From NCBI RefSeq assembly GCF_030813055.1, contig NZ_JAUSTW010000003.1, forward strand, positions 1 through 64,000: DNA of 64,000 nucleotides. Direction: 5' to 3'. The position numbers and the translations under genes are program-made. Source of the stretch: Neobacillus ginsengisoli (lineage in GTDB: Bacteria > Bacillota > Bacilli > Bacillales_B > DSM-18226). The first letter of the stretch is position 1, and each line of letters opens with the position of its first letter. The notes beneath the pieces were generated by a model. It was not told the DNA's origin. It searched no databases and worked only from the letters and a program-made list of their open reading frames with translations. Shown here one piece after another: positions 52,416-60,198 of this stretch.

Positions 52416-52664
52416 TTAATCGCTTCCTGTTACAAATATATCTTCTTTTATATAGGCAAGGACCATCCCGGGAATCACATCATCTCCTTCTTGCACCTCC
52501 AGAGATTCTACCTCCCCACTTACACCGGTTCGAATTATTTCTTGATTGCCTTCTTCTGTTTTAATCATAAATAAAGTTTCCCACTCATAAATTCTAGACT
52601 CACTATTTATCGAGATTTTTTCAACTTTCCCGTAAAATGGACTAACAACTACTCCAAAATACAT
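52416..52664 (-). CDS. Small biotinyl/lipoyl-fold protein without an evident modifiable lysine motif
   Basis: 82 residues resembling a hammerhead carrier domain. VVSPFYGKVEKISINSESRI and GVSGEVESLEVQEGDDVIPG correspond to the two half-repeats of BCCP/lipoyl domains. The tight turn that normally carries EAMKM or DKA reads FMIKTEEGNQ, so biotin or lipoate attachment is doubtful. It is the last gene of a glutamate dehydrogenase operon with a good ribosome-binding site (GGGAGGG). It may scaffold or regulate a neighbouring enzyme. The function is unknown. Confidence 0.75.
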   Translation of the reverse strand: MYFGVVVSPFYGKVEKISINSESRIYEWETLFMIKTEEGNQEIIRTGVSGEVESLEVQEGDDVIPGMVLAYIKEDIFVTGSD

Positions 52665-52690
52665 TTATTTTCCCTCCCCATGTTACATGA

Positions 52691-52981
52691 TTAATATTGC
52701 TCGTGAAAAGGTTGAGGTTGTAAAACAAGGCCAAAGAATTCTTGAAAATCAGGAATGTCCTCTGCTTCAATTCCTAATTTCGATGCCCAGTAATGATCTA
52801 AATGGGTATCATCCTGGCAAAGCAAAACCATTTTTCCACTTTGGATGGAGGTTACCATTGCCTTTCCAAAAAATTGCTCTGAGTATCCAATGGTTAAATC
52901 ATAGCGATGGTTATTGGAAATAAGACAAAAATAATGCAAATTCTGACGTTCATTCTTTTCTGAAATAATTTCCAACTTCAT
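52691..52981 (-). CDS. Small conserved protein, possibly DUF3055 (SAV0927-like)
   Basis: 96 residues, no signal peptide or membrane helix. The segments RYDLTIGYSEQFFGKAMVTS and SGKMVLLCQDD recall DUF3055 proteins of Bacilli from memory, but I cannot confirm it without a search. It lies between glutamate dehydrogenase and the biotinyl-like protein, with AAAGGAGG before the ATG. The spacing (55 and 26 bp) fits one transcript. Confidence 0.7.
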   Translation of the reverse strand: MKLEIISEKNERQNLHYFCLISNNHRYDLTIGYSEQFFGKAMVTSIQSGKMVLLCQDDTHLDHYWASKLGIEAEDIPDFQEFFGLVLQPQPFHEQY

Positions 52982-53036
52982 TGAAAATTCCTCCTTTTTG
53001 TTATTAAAATAAAATTATGTTTAGTAAATTAGTAAT

Positions 53037-54329
53037 CTAATATTTTAGCCATCCTCTTAGCCTAGAGGCTTCCGCTAACCTTTGAATACCTTCTATATAA
53101 GCAGCAATTTTCATGTTAACCCCATACCTTTTCGAGGTATCATAGACATTTAAAAAGCTTGAAGTTATTTTTTCTTTTAATCTTTCATCGACTGTATCCT
53201 CAGTCCAGTAATAGCCTTGATTGTTCTGGCACCACTCGAAATAAGAGACTATGACTCCGCCTGAATTAGCTAAAATATCAGGTACAACAAGAATCTCTCG
53301 CTCATCAAGAATAGTTAAGGCTTCTTTCGTTGTTGGCCCATTTGCCGCTTCAATGACAATATTACAATTAAGTTTAGATGCATTTTTTTTGTTGATTACA
53401 CCAGAGATAGCCGCAGGAATTAAGACATCACATTCTTTTTCCAATAATTCCTGATTAGGGATTGATTGACTAAACTGATTGGAAACAATTCCAAAGGAAT
53501 CCCTTTTATTTAGTAAGTACGGAATATCCAATCCATTTTCATCATATAAACCGCCAAGCAAGTCACTAATTCCGATTACTTTTGCTCCTAAATCATATAA
53601 ATACTTTGCCAGGTAGCTTCCTACATTCCCAAAACCTTGAATAATCACTCTCAAATTCTCTAATGGAATATTCTTTAATTCACTGACCATTTGAAGAGTG
53701 TATAGAACACCTTTTGAAGTTGCCGTTTCCCTACCTTTTGATCCACCTAAAGCAATTGGTTTGCCCGTGATAAAACCAGGGGAATCGAATTCTCTAATAT
53801 GATCGTACTCATCGAGCATCCATGCCATAATTTGCGAGTTGGTATACATATCAGGCGCCGGGATATCCTTTGTTGGGCCAACCATTTGACTAACTGCACG
53901 AACGTAGCCCCGGCTCAATCTTTCTAGTTCATTCGAACTCATTTGACGCGGGTCACAAACAATCCCGCCCTTTGCACCACCGTATGGAAGATCCGTAATT
54001 CCACATTTTAAGCTCATCCAGCCAGCCAAAGCTTTTACTTCTTCAGGAGTTACATCCGGATGAAATCGAATTCCACCTTTTGTCGGTCCTGGTGCGTCAT
54101 TATGCTGAGCCCGGTATCCTTGGAAAATTCTTGTTTGCCCATTATCCATTTGAACCGGGATACTTACTTCTAAAAATCTCATTGGCTTCTTTAAGAATTC
54201 AAATACTTGTGGAGGATAGTTTAGGATGTTTACTGCTTCTTTTAATGTTTCTTGAAACTCAAGAAGTGAATTATCCTTTTCCTTTATCGATTCATCATTC
54301 TTTTTCATTCCCAAAGATTCAGCCGCCAT
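53037..54329 (-). CDS. Glutamate dehydrogenase (RocG/GudB family)
   Basis: 430 residues. The substrate-binding and catalytic Lys region is GPTKGGIRFHP and DLPYGGAKGGIVCDPRQ, PAPDMYTNSQIMAWMLDEY follows, and the cofactor domain has VIIQGFGNVGSYLAKYL. It interconverts glutamate with 2-oxoglutarate and ammonia using NAD. RocG is the catabolic enzyme of the Bacillus arginine pathway, and GudB is the constitutive paralogue. The cre box and sigma-54 promoter upstream favour a catabolic RocG-like role, regenerating 2-oxoglutarate for PatA and GabT. GAGGTG precedes the ATG. Which of the two names fits cannot be settled here. Confidence 0.95.
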   Translation of the reverse strand: MAAESLGMKKNDESIKEKDNSLLEFQETLKEAVNILNYPPQVFEFLKKPMRFLEVSIPVQMDNGQTRIFQGYRAQHNDAPGPTKGGIRFHPDVTPEEVKALAGWMSLKCGITDLPYGGAKGGIVCDPRQMSSNELERLSRGYVRAVSQMVGPTKDIPAPDMYTNSQIMAWMLDEYDHIREFDSPGFITGKPIALGGSKGRETATSKGVLYTLQMVSELKNIPLENLRVIIQGFGNVGSYLAKYLYDLGAKVIGISDLLGGLYDENGLDIPYLLNKRDSFGIVSNQFSQSIPNQELLEKECDVLIPAAISGVINKKNASKLNCNIVIEAANGPTTKEALTILDEREILVVPDILANSGGVIVSYFEWCQNNQGYYWTEDTVDERLKEKITSSFLNVYDTSKRYGVNMKIAAYIEGIQRLAEASRLRGWLKY

Positions 54330-54363
54330 TTTAACACCTCATTTTTTATTGTTAATGAATAAT

Positions 54364-54382
54364 TAAGCAAGTTCCGTGCCAA
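54364..54382 (-). promoter_or_regulatory. sigma-54 promoter of the glutamate dehydrogenase operon
   Basis: Minus strand: TTGGCAC, GGAAC, TTGCTTA. It is a full consensus match 35 bp before the start codon. TTATGCA and ATAAA elements at 54446-54470 lie at the expected UAS distance, although they are less regular than at 50065. Confidence 0.9.
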
Positions 54383-54423
54383 CTAAAAATAGCTGATTTT
54401 AATAACTTTTTTAAATAAAAGAA

Positions 54424-54437
54424 TGTAAGCGCTATGA
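54424..54437. promoter_or_regulatory. cre box upstream of glutamate dehydrogenase
   Basis: TGTAAGCGCTATGA matches 13 of 14 positions of TGWAANCGNTNWCA. It sits between the sigma-54 promoter and the putative UAS, so CcpA bound there could also interfere with activator looping. B. subtilis rocG is likewise repressed by CcpA. Confidence 0.7.
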
Positions 54438-54501
54438 AAATATGACTTTATTATGCAGTTTTGAATAAAATGTATTTTTAAGTTGTTCGAAACAAAAGGT
54501 C

Positions 54502-54534
54502 AAAAAAAAACGCATTCCCCGAGAATGCGCTTTT
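54502..54534 (-). terminator. Terminator of the APC permease gene
   Basis: Minus strand: CGCATTCT and GGAATGCG pair over CGGG, followed by TTTTTTTT, shortly after the permease stop at 54570. Confidence 0.85.
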
Positions 54535-54569
54535 CACTAATAAATTCTATTCCATTCGTATTTTTGGGC

Positions 54570-56003
54570 TTAACCTTCGACTTTGATCGACGGATCATGG
54601 ACTTGTGTCGGAAAATCAGGATTCCAGCTTTCCAAACCATCCGTATAGAAACTGCTGCGATACTTTCTACGATAGTACATAAGTGGGAAAATCCCTATTA
54701 CCAACGATCCAATTCCAACTAAATTAGTGACTAAATCTAGTTGTTTAATATCGTAGATTGCAATAAACCAAAGGAAAATACCTGCAGCAAGCGGCCAAAC
54801 GATACGCATTAAAACATCTTTACCATCCCTAACCTTACGATAATACCATGCACAGGAAAAGCCAGTCAGACCATAGTAAAAGGCGATTTGCAGTCCGATG
54901 GCATTAATCGCATCTGTCATCAATGAATTGATTCCACTACTAAACGTAGAAAGCACAAATAAGACAAGGGCAACAATTCCTATGACAATACTTGATACCC
55001 ATGGTGTTTTGAATTTCGGATGGAGCTCTCCAAATTTCTTGTTCATGACTTGGTCCCGCCCCATAGAAAAGAATGTCCGAGTCGATTGTAAAAGTGACGT
55101 TTCCAAAGTTGCGATTGTACTTATCATCACAGCTATAATCGCGATATCACCCCAAGGACGCGGGAAAATTAGATCCCCGATCACTGGGAGTAAATTTGTA
55201 CTTGCCTTGTTTATTTGAACATTACTCATTCCCATTTGAAGCGTTACTTGCAACAATTCAAACAGCAGGAAAATACAAATCATACCATATACTCCGCCTT
55301 TTCCAGGAGCGTTATGGCGATCTGCAGTTTCCTCCGTCAAGTTCGCCGTTACATCCCATCCCCAGTAATAGAAAACAGCAACCAGAGAACCTGCGACAAA
55401 GGTACTAAAGCTAAATCCAGACGGTAAAAACCAACTCCATGAAAAATGATGAACAGGGTGTGCTGAAAATTTGATCAAAGCCCCAATCGTGATAATAATC
55501 AAAATCCCAATTTCAATAATAGTCATAATTTTCTGAAATTTAGCTGTAATCTCAACTCCAATCATTACTAAAATATTCATTGCGATAAACCAGAACGCAC
55601 CTGCAATAGTCACAGCTAACACATTATTCGCTAACTTAGGTGCGATTAGGTCCAGTGTAACGGTCCCTGCAGGCAATGAGCCAGCAATCATAAAGAGAGT
55701 CGTTGAGATAAGCAGTGCCCATCCACTCATAAATCCAAGACTTGGGTTAATAGACCTGCCCACCCATGCATAACTTGCGCCCGAATCAGAACGCCAACGA
55801 TTCAGATACATAAACGCAAAGGCTATCCCAAACATAACGATTGCAGCATATAAAAGGGATCCAGGCCCCATGAATCCCACCGCTGCAACTAATGAAGCAG
55901 TACTCGCAGATAACGAATAGACAGGGGCTGTTCCTCCAATCCCCAACATTACCGATTCCAATGAACTGATTGCATTTGCCTTGAGTCCTTTTGTTTCCGC
56001 CAT
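54570..56003 (-). CDS. APC-family amino acid permease
   Basis: 477 residues with twelve membrane helices. The first helix carries SVMLGIGGTAPVYSLSAS, and YLNRWRSDSGASYAWVGR and NLTEETADRHNAPGKGG are typical of the amino acid/polyamine/organocation superfamily. The second copy of the family in this island. The C-terminal tail ends in a hydrophilic 30 residues. Substrate is not evident; an amino acid linked to glutamate metabolism is a fair guess. It lies about 340 bp downstream of a sigma-54 promoter candidate, with a long leader. AGGGGAGG lies about 13 nt before the ATG. Confidence 0.9.
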   Translation of the reverse strand: MAETKGLKANAISSLESVMLGIGGTAPVYSLSASTASLVAAVGFMGPGSLLYAAIVMFGIAFAFMYLNRWRSDSGASYAWVGRSINPSLGFMSGWALLISTTLFMIAGSLPAGTVTLDLIAPKLANNVLAVTIAGAFWFIAMNILVMIGVEITAKFQKIMTIIEIGILIIITIGALIKFSAHPVHHFSWSWFLPSGFSFSTFVAGSLVAVFYYWGWDVTANLTEETADRHNAPGKGGVYGMICIFLLFELLQVTLQMGMSNVQINKASTNLLPVIGDLIFPRPWGDIAIIAVMISTIATLETSLLQSTRTFFSMGRDQVMNKKFGELHPKFKTPWVSSIVIGIVALVLFVLSTFSSGINSLMTDAINAIGLQIAFYYGLTGFSCAWYYRKVRDGKDVLMRIVWPLAAGIFLWFIAIYDIKQLDLVTNLVGIGSLVIGIFPLMYYRRKYRSSFYTDGLESWNPDFPTQVHDPSIKVEG

Positions 56004-56133
56004 AAACTAGTATCTGCCTCCCCTTTGACCTATTTTCTTTGATAAAATGCAATATAAGAAACTGGTGTAACCGTTTTCATTTGATTGTAAGTTCATCTGG
56101 ATAAACTAAACTGCCCTTAAGGATATAAGTATT

Positions 56134-56304
56134 CTATAGGATCTCGGATCCCCCCTTATGGATTGCCTTTATGGACTTGTTTATTTCCCTATGCAACTGT
56201 GGCAATTGATTACCAATTGGCTGATTTACAACATTTCTTACTTCTTCCGATTCTCGCGAATTGGCAATTGATTTGCATGTGTGCGACTTTCGTCTTCCAA
56301 TCAC
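56134..56304 (-). CDS. Possible leader ORF upstream of the permease
   Basis: A strong ribosome-binding sequence (AAAGGAGGT, plus 56305-56313) has no annotated gene behind it. The frame just after it is open for 56 codons (beginning with GTG at 56304 or ATT at 56301; it contains QPIGNQLPQLHREINKSIKA). In another frame, a TTG at 56300 at ideal spacing gives a 20-residue peptide ending in ENRKK. Either could be a leader peptide for the permease 130 bp downstream. Both starts are non-standard, so confidence is low. Confidence 0.3.
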   Translation of the reverse strand: MIGRRKSHTCKSIANSRESEEVRNVVNQPIGNQLPQLHREINKSIKAIHKGGSEIL

Positions 56305-56340
56305 ACCTCCTTTAGATCTTAACTTCCCTCACTTTTATTT

Positions 56341-56358
56341 ATGCAATAATCATTCCAA
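56341..56358 (-). promoter_or_regulatory. sigma-54 promoter candidate for the APC permease
   Basis: Minus strand: TTGGAAT (-24), GATTA, TTGCAT (-12). GG and GC are correctly spaced, and the -24 box deviates at two positions from TTGGCAC. An inverted repeat ATGCAAAT / ATTTGCAT lies 55-85 bp upstream, which strengthens the call. Confidence 0.6.
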
Positions 56359-56410
56359 CCTGGATTCCGATGTTTTTTCATACGAATCAACCAAAATGGC
56401 TCTCTTATCA

Positions 56411-56443
56411 ATGCAAATGTGAATAACATATGACAATTTGCAT
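56411..56443. promoter_or_regulatory. Likely activator site (UAS): ATGCAAAT inverted repeat
   Basis: ATGCAAAT (56411-56418) and ATTTGCAT (56436-56443) are exact reverse complements. The TTTGCAT half-site also occurs at 50066 and twice at 60199-60228. Confidence 0.55.
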
Positions 56444-56506
56444 AGAAGCAGTAGCCGGAAATTACACGAGGCCATTAATATAGAAGAAGCTGATTATAAT
56501 AAGCTT

Positions 56507-57088
56507 TTAATCATTTTTAAGTCCAAACCAAAAATTGGTCCAAATATTTAATATCCTTGGTTTCATCTTTTCAACACCATAATAAGATAATTCAATAAAA
56601 ATCCCGTCAATTAAACAATAATAAGATATAATAAAATCATCAATGTTCCCCTTACGAATTTCTCCATTTTCCATGCCTTTATTGATAACTGTTCTTAAAA
56701 TAGCGGACATCGCCTCTTCTGAAACCATAAACTGTTCATGCAATTGTTCCTTCAAGTTCTCTGGGGGGAAAAAGACTGCTCTGTTAAGAAAAGTAGATTG
56801 TTCCTCATAATCAATATAATATTGAAACGTTAAGTCAAGTATTTGAAATAACTGCTCTTTTGCATTTAAACCCTTTATATCTTCTATTAATTTTTCTACC
56901 TTATGTACGTGAAACCATAAAATATTCTCATAAATGGTAAAGAAGATTTCTTCTTTACTTTTAAAATGATTATAAATAGAAGGTTTTTGGATTCCAACTG
57001 CCTTTGCAATTTCAGACAAGCTGGTTCCTTCATATCCATTTTTAGCAAATAGCGCTAAAGCTGCCGCAATAATCTTATCTTTGGTCAT
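56507..57088 (-). CDS. TetR/AcrR family transcriptional regulator
   Basis: 193 residues. The N-terminal HTH is typical (ALFAKNGYEGTSLSEIAKAV and GIQKPSIYNHFKSKEEIFF), followed by a helical ligand-binding domain with a C-terminal region like TetR_C_33/PaaR-type regulators. It lies between the permease and agmatinase genes on the same strand. The palindrome at the agmatinase promoter (58211-58230) is a candidate operator. The inducer is unknown; a polyamine or a fatty acyl-CoA would fit the context. A promoter (TAGACT, 17 nt, TATAAT) can be seen just upstream of its start. Confidence 0.92.
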   Translation of the reverse strand: MTKDKIIAAALALFAKNGYEGTSLSEIAKAVGIQKPSIYNHFKSKEEIFFTIYENILWFHVHKVEKLIEDIKGLNAKEQLFQILDLTFQYYIDYEEQSTFLNRAVFFPPENLKEQLHEQFMVSEEAMSAILRTVINKGMENGEIRKGNIDDFIISYYCLIDGIFIELSYYGVEKMKPRILNIWTNFWFGLKND

Positions 57089-57171
57089 ATTTTTCCTCCG
57101 AGACTATGTTAAGTTATCTAAATTATAAACTTGTAATAGAGGGTAGTCTAAATTATGTATCTTATTTAATC

Positions 57172-57210
57172 AAAAAAAGCCCTGTTTTTTATACAGAAAC
57201 AGAACTTTTT
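57172..57210 (-). terminator. Terminator of the agmatinase gene
   Basis: Minus strand: GTTCTGTTT and AAACAGGGC pair imperfectly over CTGTATAAA, followed by TTTTTTT, 17 bp after the agmatinase stop. Confidence 0.65.
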
Positions 57211-57226
57211 CCTTTTTTAATTTATT

Positions 57227-58189
57227 TTAGACAAGATCGATTGAGCAATTATTATTTTCTTTTACAATTTTCAATGTGGCCAAACTAGCGAATTCATGGA
57301 CAAGCGTGGCTGCTAAAAGTGAAGTAATTTGAGTAGGATCATAGGATGGCAATACTTCCACTAAATCAAAGCCGATAAAATTAAAATCTGTTAAAGTGCG
57401 AATCATTTTTAAGGTTTCCATGCTATTGTATCCCCCGACCTCAAGTGTCCCTGTTCCCGGAGCACAGGAAGGATCGACAAAATCAATATCAAACGTTAAG
57501 AAACACGGCGTATCGCCAATCACCTCCTTCATTTTACGTAAAATACTCTCAAAACCACGTTCGTGTATATCAGGGGTTGTGATGACATTGTACCCTAAAT
57601 CATAGCTTGCCTCTAAGTCTCCAGGATGATTCAGTGTCCCTCTTATTCCGATCTGAAATACCTTATTTGGGATTAATAACCCCTCTTCATATGCACGGAT
57701 AAATGGAGAACCGTGCCAATATTTTTCATCATAATAAGTGTCCCATGTATCAGTATGGGAATCAAAATGAATCATCGCCACAGGCCCATATTTTTTACTT
57801 GCAGCACGAAGATTGGCTAAAGTAACGGAATGGTCACCCCCTAAACCAATGGGAATGATCTTTTTATCAATCAACCCAAACATGGCATCTTCAATCAATT
57901 TATAACTACGATGGATATTATGCGGAATGACAGATACATCCCCAATATCAATAGCATTGCTGACTTCAAAAGGATATACCTTATGAATCGGGTGGTATGG
58001 AAATAACGTCATCGATGCTTGACGAATGGCTTGCGGTGCAAAGCGGGCTCCCACACGAAAAGACGCCGCAGTATCAAAAGGCATTCCTACAATGGCTAAT
58101 TTCGCATCTTCTCTAGAAGAAGGTAACCTCATAAATGTTCCCGTCGTACAAAACTCTGGCTTTACATCTGGGGATAGCGGATATTTCAT
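57227..58189 (-). CDS. speB: Agmatinase (ureohydrolase)
   Basis: A 320-residue Mn2+ enzyme of the arginase/agmatinase family. Metal ligands are visible in GGDHSVTLA (about 119-127), HFDSHTDTWD (about 141-150) and FDIDFVDPSCAPGTGT (about 224-239), plus DLVEVLPSYDPT near the end. It splits agmatine into putrescine and urea. Close relatives include guanidinobutyrase and proclavaminate amidinohydrolase, so agmatine is likely but not certain. GAGGAGAGG precedes the ATG. Its own sigma A promoter overlaps a palindromic operator. Confidence 0.92.
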   Translation of the reverse strand: MKYPLSPDVKPEFCTTGTFMRLPSSREDAKLAIVGMPFDTAASFRVGARFAPQAIRQASMTLFPYHPIHKVYPFEVSNAIDIGDVSVIPHNIHRSYKLIEDAMFGLIDKKIIPIGLGGDHSVTLANLRAASKKYGPVAMIHFDSHTDTWDTYYDEKYWHGSPFIRAYEEGLLIPNKVFQIGIRGTLNHPGDLEASYDLGYNVITTPDIHERGFESILRKMKEVIGDTPCFLTFDIDFVDPSCAPGTGTLEVGGYNSMETLKMIRTLTDFNFIGFDLVEVLPSYDPTQITSLLAATLVHEFASLATLKIVKENNNCSIDLV

Positions 58190-58210
58190 TTTTTTCCTCT
58201 CCTCATTTTC

Positions 58211-58230
58211 ACTAACTACCGATAGTTAGT
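58211..58230. promoter_or_regulatory. Palindromic operator at the agmatinase promoter
   Basis: ACTAACTA-CCGA-TAGTTAGT: 8-bp perfect arms around a 4-nt core. It sits just downstream of the -10 box (58240-58245). The half-site GTTAGT also occurs between -35 and -10 (58251-58256 on the minus strand). The size and symmetry suit a TetR dimer, and the TetR gene is the next one downstream. Confidence 0.7.
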
Positions 58231-58239
58231 TTTATATGG

Positions 58240-58268
58240 ATTATATCTGTAACTAACAGAATAGTCAA
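58240..58268 (-). promoter_or_regulatory. sigma A promoter of speB
   Basis: Minus strand: TTGACT (58268-58263), 17 nt, TATAAT (58245-58240). It is close to consensus and is overlapped by the proposed operator half-sites. Confidence 0.8.
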
Positions 58269-58342
58269 ACTATTATTTATAAATATTTTCAATATAGTAA
58301 GCTATTTTTCTCAAAAATTATTTAAATCTTTCTTAATCATCT

Positions 58343-58383
58343 AAAAAGCAGCAGATTTCATTTTTAGAGATCTGCTGCTTTTT
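58343..58383. terminator. Terminator of puuP (bidirectional shape)
   Basis: AAAAAGCAGCAGAT pairs with ATCTGCTGCTTTTT over a 13-nt loop. It follows the puuP gene and the short remnant on the minus strand. Confidence 0.8.
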
Positions 58384-58412
58384 GTTCTAATGATTATAAG
58401 GTTAATTCTCAT

Positions 58413-58535
58413 TTATTTCGATTTCACTGCATATTCTCGAACCATTTCGAAGACAAGTTTTTGCGTCGGGATAATTCCCAGCCGAGCCAGTTCATTTATT
58501 CGTTTAGAGACTTCATTTATTTTATTCGTTGTAAA
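58413..58535 (-). pseudogene. Short gene remnant downstream of puuP
   Basis: An open frame of about 40 codons without any start codon, with protein-like sequence NEVSKRINELARLGIIPTQK followed by LVFEMVREYAVKSK and a stop. A stop codon precedes it, so it looks like the 3' end of a lost or truncated gene. I do not recognise the parent family. Confidence 0.3.
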
Positions 58536-58544
58536 CTATTATAA

Positions 58545-59900
58545 TTAAGAAGCCCTATCCGCTTCTTCAAAAGCAAGATCGGCAATTTTGTGTTTAAAGA
58601 ATTTGGTTTGGAAAAGCATATAGATAAACCCAATACCAGCCCAAACAAGACCCCCTATGAGTGCATCAGCATGTAAGTTAGACCACAAAATCCCCGTTGA
58701 TCCTGCCCCAATTATAGGCATAATCAGGTAAGAGAAAATCTCTTTTACCGTTTTATATCTTTTTTGGCGGAACACGAAATAGGCAATGACAGATAAGTTG
58801 ACGAAAGTAAAAGCAATCAACGCTCCAAAGTTGATAACGGAAGAAACTAACTCTAGGCTAGGAGCTATGGCAAGCAATGAGATAACTCCAACCAGGATTA
58901 CATTAAATGCAGGTGTCCTGAATTTCGGATGAACATAACCGAACACCTTTCTTGGAAGTACACCATTTCGGCCCATTACGTACAAAAGCCGAGATACACT
59001 TGCGTGTGATGCAAGTCCGGAAGCAACTGTTGCAGCAAAAGCCCCTGCAAGGAAAATCAGTTTAAAGAGGGTTCCACCAACATACAATCCAATTTCAGGT
59101 AACGTGTCGTCGGTGTTTTTGAAATGTGAGACATCTGGAAATAGTGCTTGTGCGAAATAACCAGCAACGAAAAAGATGGCCCCGCCAATCAGGACTGTCA
59201 ACATGATCGCCCTAGGCATCGTTTTTTGATCAATTGCCTCTTCGGCGTACATTGTTACGGCATCAAATCCAATAAAGGAGAAACAAACCACTGTTGCTCC
59301 TGTCAAAACAGGGCCGAGATGCACATTGGAATGGAAAAGTGGTTGTGTTGTGAAAATGGTACCTTGTCCCATCCCGTGGGAAAACTGAACAAAGGCAAGT
59401 ACGATAAAGGCCACAATTAACACAATTTCAAAAACAACAAGGATTGAATTCAAATTTGATGTTTGCCCCATACTCCATGCATTAATTCCAGTGACGATGG
59501 CGACATAACCGACAACCCAAATCCACGCTGGTACCGAAGGAAATATGGATACCATGTAAATACGAATAATCAATGCATTAACCATGGGAAGAAGGATATA
59601 ATCTAGTAATGCTGCCCAGCCGACAATGAATCCAAGATGCGGGTTCATTGTCTCTCTTGTATACGTATATGCCGATCCAGCGCTGGGAAATACCTGTACC
59701 ATCTTCCCGTAACTAATGGCTGTAAACAGCATTACAGCCAAAGCTGTAATGTACGCGAGCGGGACAACACCATTTGTTCCTTTGGACACAATCCCAAATG
59801 TATCAAACACAATTGTAGGTGTCATATAGCCTAATCCAAGCCCTACGATTGCCCATAGGCCAAGTGAACGCTTAAGGGTAATATTCTCCAATTTGATCAA
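58545..59900 (-). CDS. puuP: Putrescine importer, PuuP type
   Basis: 451 residues, twelve helices, APC superfamily. It parallels E. coli PuuP along most of its length: LGYMTPTIVFDTFGIVS, LFTAISYGKMVQVFPSAGSA, GATVVCFSFIGFDAVTMYAE, LASHASVSRLLYVMGRNGVL and FGYVHPKFRTPAFNVI. PuuP imports putrescine by proton symport for use as carbon and nitrogen source, which fits the patA and gab genes in this island. Its upstream region carries a perfect cre box, a sigma-54 promoter candidate and TTTGCATAA repeats. Confidence 0.93.
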   Translation of the reverse strand: MIKLENITLKRSLGLWAIVGLGLGYMTPTIVFDTFGIVSKGTNGVVPLAYITALAVMLFTAISYGKMVQVFPSAGSAYTYTRETMNPHLGFIVGWAALLDYILLPMVNALIIRIYMVSIFPSVPAWIWVVGYVAIVTGINAWSMGQTSNLNSILVVFEIVLIVAFIVLAFVQFSHGMGQGTIFTTQPLFHSNVHLGPVLTGATVVCFSFIGFDAVTMYAEEAIDQKTMPRAIMLTVLIGGAIFFVAGYFAQALFPDVSHFKNTDDTLPEIGLYVGGTLFKLIFLAGAFAATVASGLASHASVSRLLYVMGRNGVLPRKVFGYVHPKFRTPAFNVILVGVISLLAIAPSLELVSSVINFGALIAFTFVNLSVIAYFVFRQKRYKTVKEIFSYLIMPIIGAGSTGILWSNLHADALIGGLVWAGIGFIYMLFQTKFFKHKIADLAFEEADRAS

Positions 59901-59937
59901 CTCTCCTTTTGGTCCGCATTTTCTTTTTACTCAGCAT

Positions 59938-59951
59938 TGAAAGCGATTTCA
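59938..59951. promoter_or_regulatory. cre box upstream of puuP
   Basis: TGAAAGCGATTTCA matches all 14 positions of TGWAANCGNTNWCA. It lies 38 bp before the puuP start, inside the leader, a roadblock position for CcpA. Confidence 0.85.
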
Positions 59952-60040
59952 ATTTGTTCTAAACATTTAAGAAATTCTAAATCTGTAATGGCTCACCCAA
60001 TTTAATCGTTCATCACTCCTTCTCACATTTTAACTAAATA

Positions 60041-60060
60041 ACTAACTATTTTAAATAGTT
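60041..60060. promoter_or_regulatory. Palindrome AACTA-N7-TAGTT near the puuP promoter
   Basis: ACTAACTA (60041-60048) followed by TAGTT (60056-60060) shares its half-sites with the speB operator, but the spacer is 7 instead of 4 nt. TAACTAAA and TAACTAAC also form a direct repeat just before it. It overlaps the -12 box of the sigma-54 candidate. Confidence 0.35.
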
Positions 60061-60076
60061 GCAATTTTCATACCAA
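60059..60076 (-). promoter_or_regulatory. sigma-54 promoter candidate for puuP
   Basis: Minus strand: TTGGTAT (-24), GAAAA, TTGCAA (-12). GG-to-GC spacing is right, and the two deviations in the -24 box are both C-to-T transitions. It lies 159 bp before the start codon. Confidence 0.6.
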
Positions 60077-60198
60077 ACATTTTAATTAACATTTCAAGTG
60101 GATTTTTTTCTTCAATGGACCGTGGTACCTCGACTTCATTTATCAAATTTGCTGCCTTTTTTAGTTACATAAAGAGAGGAGCCTTAAATTTTATGAAA

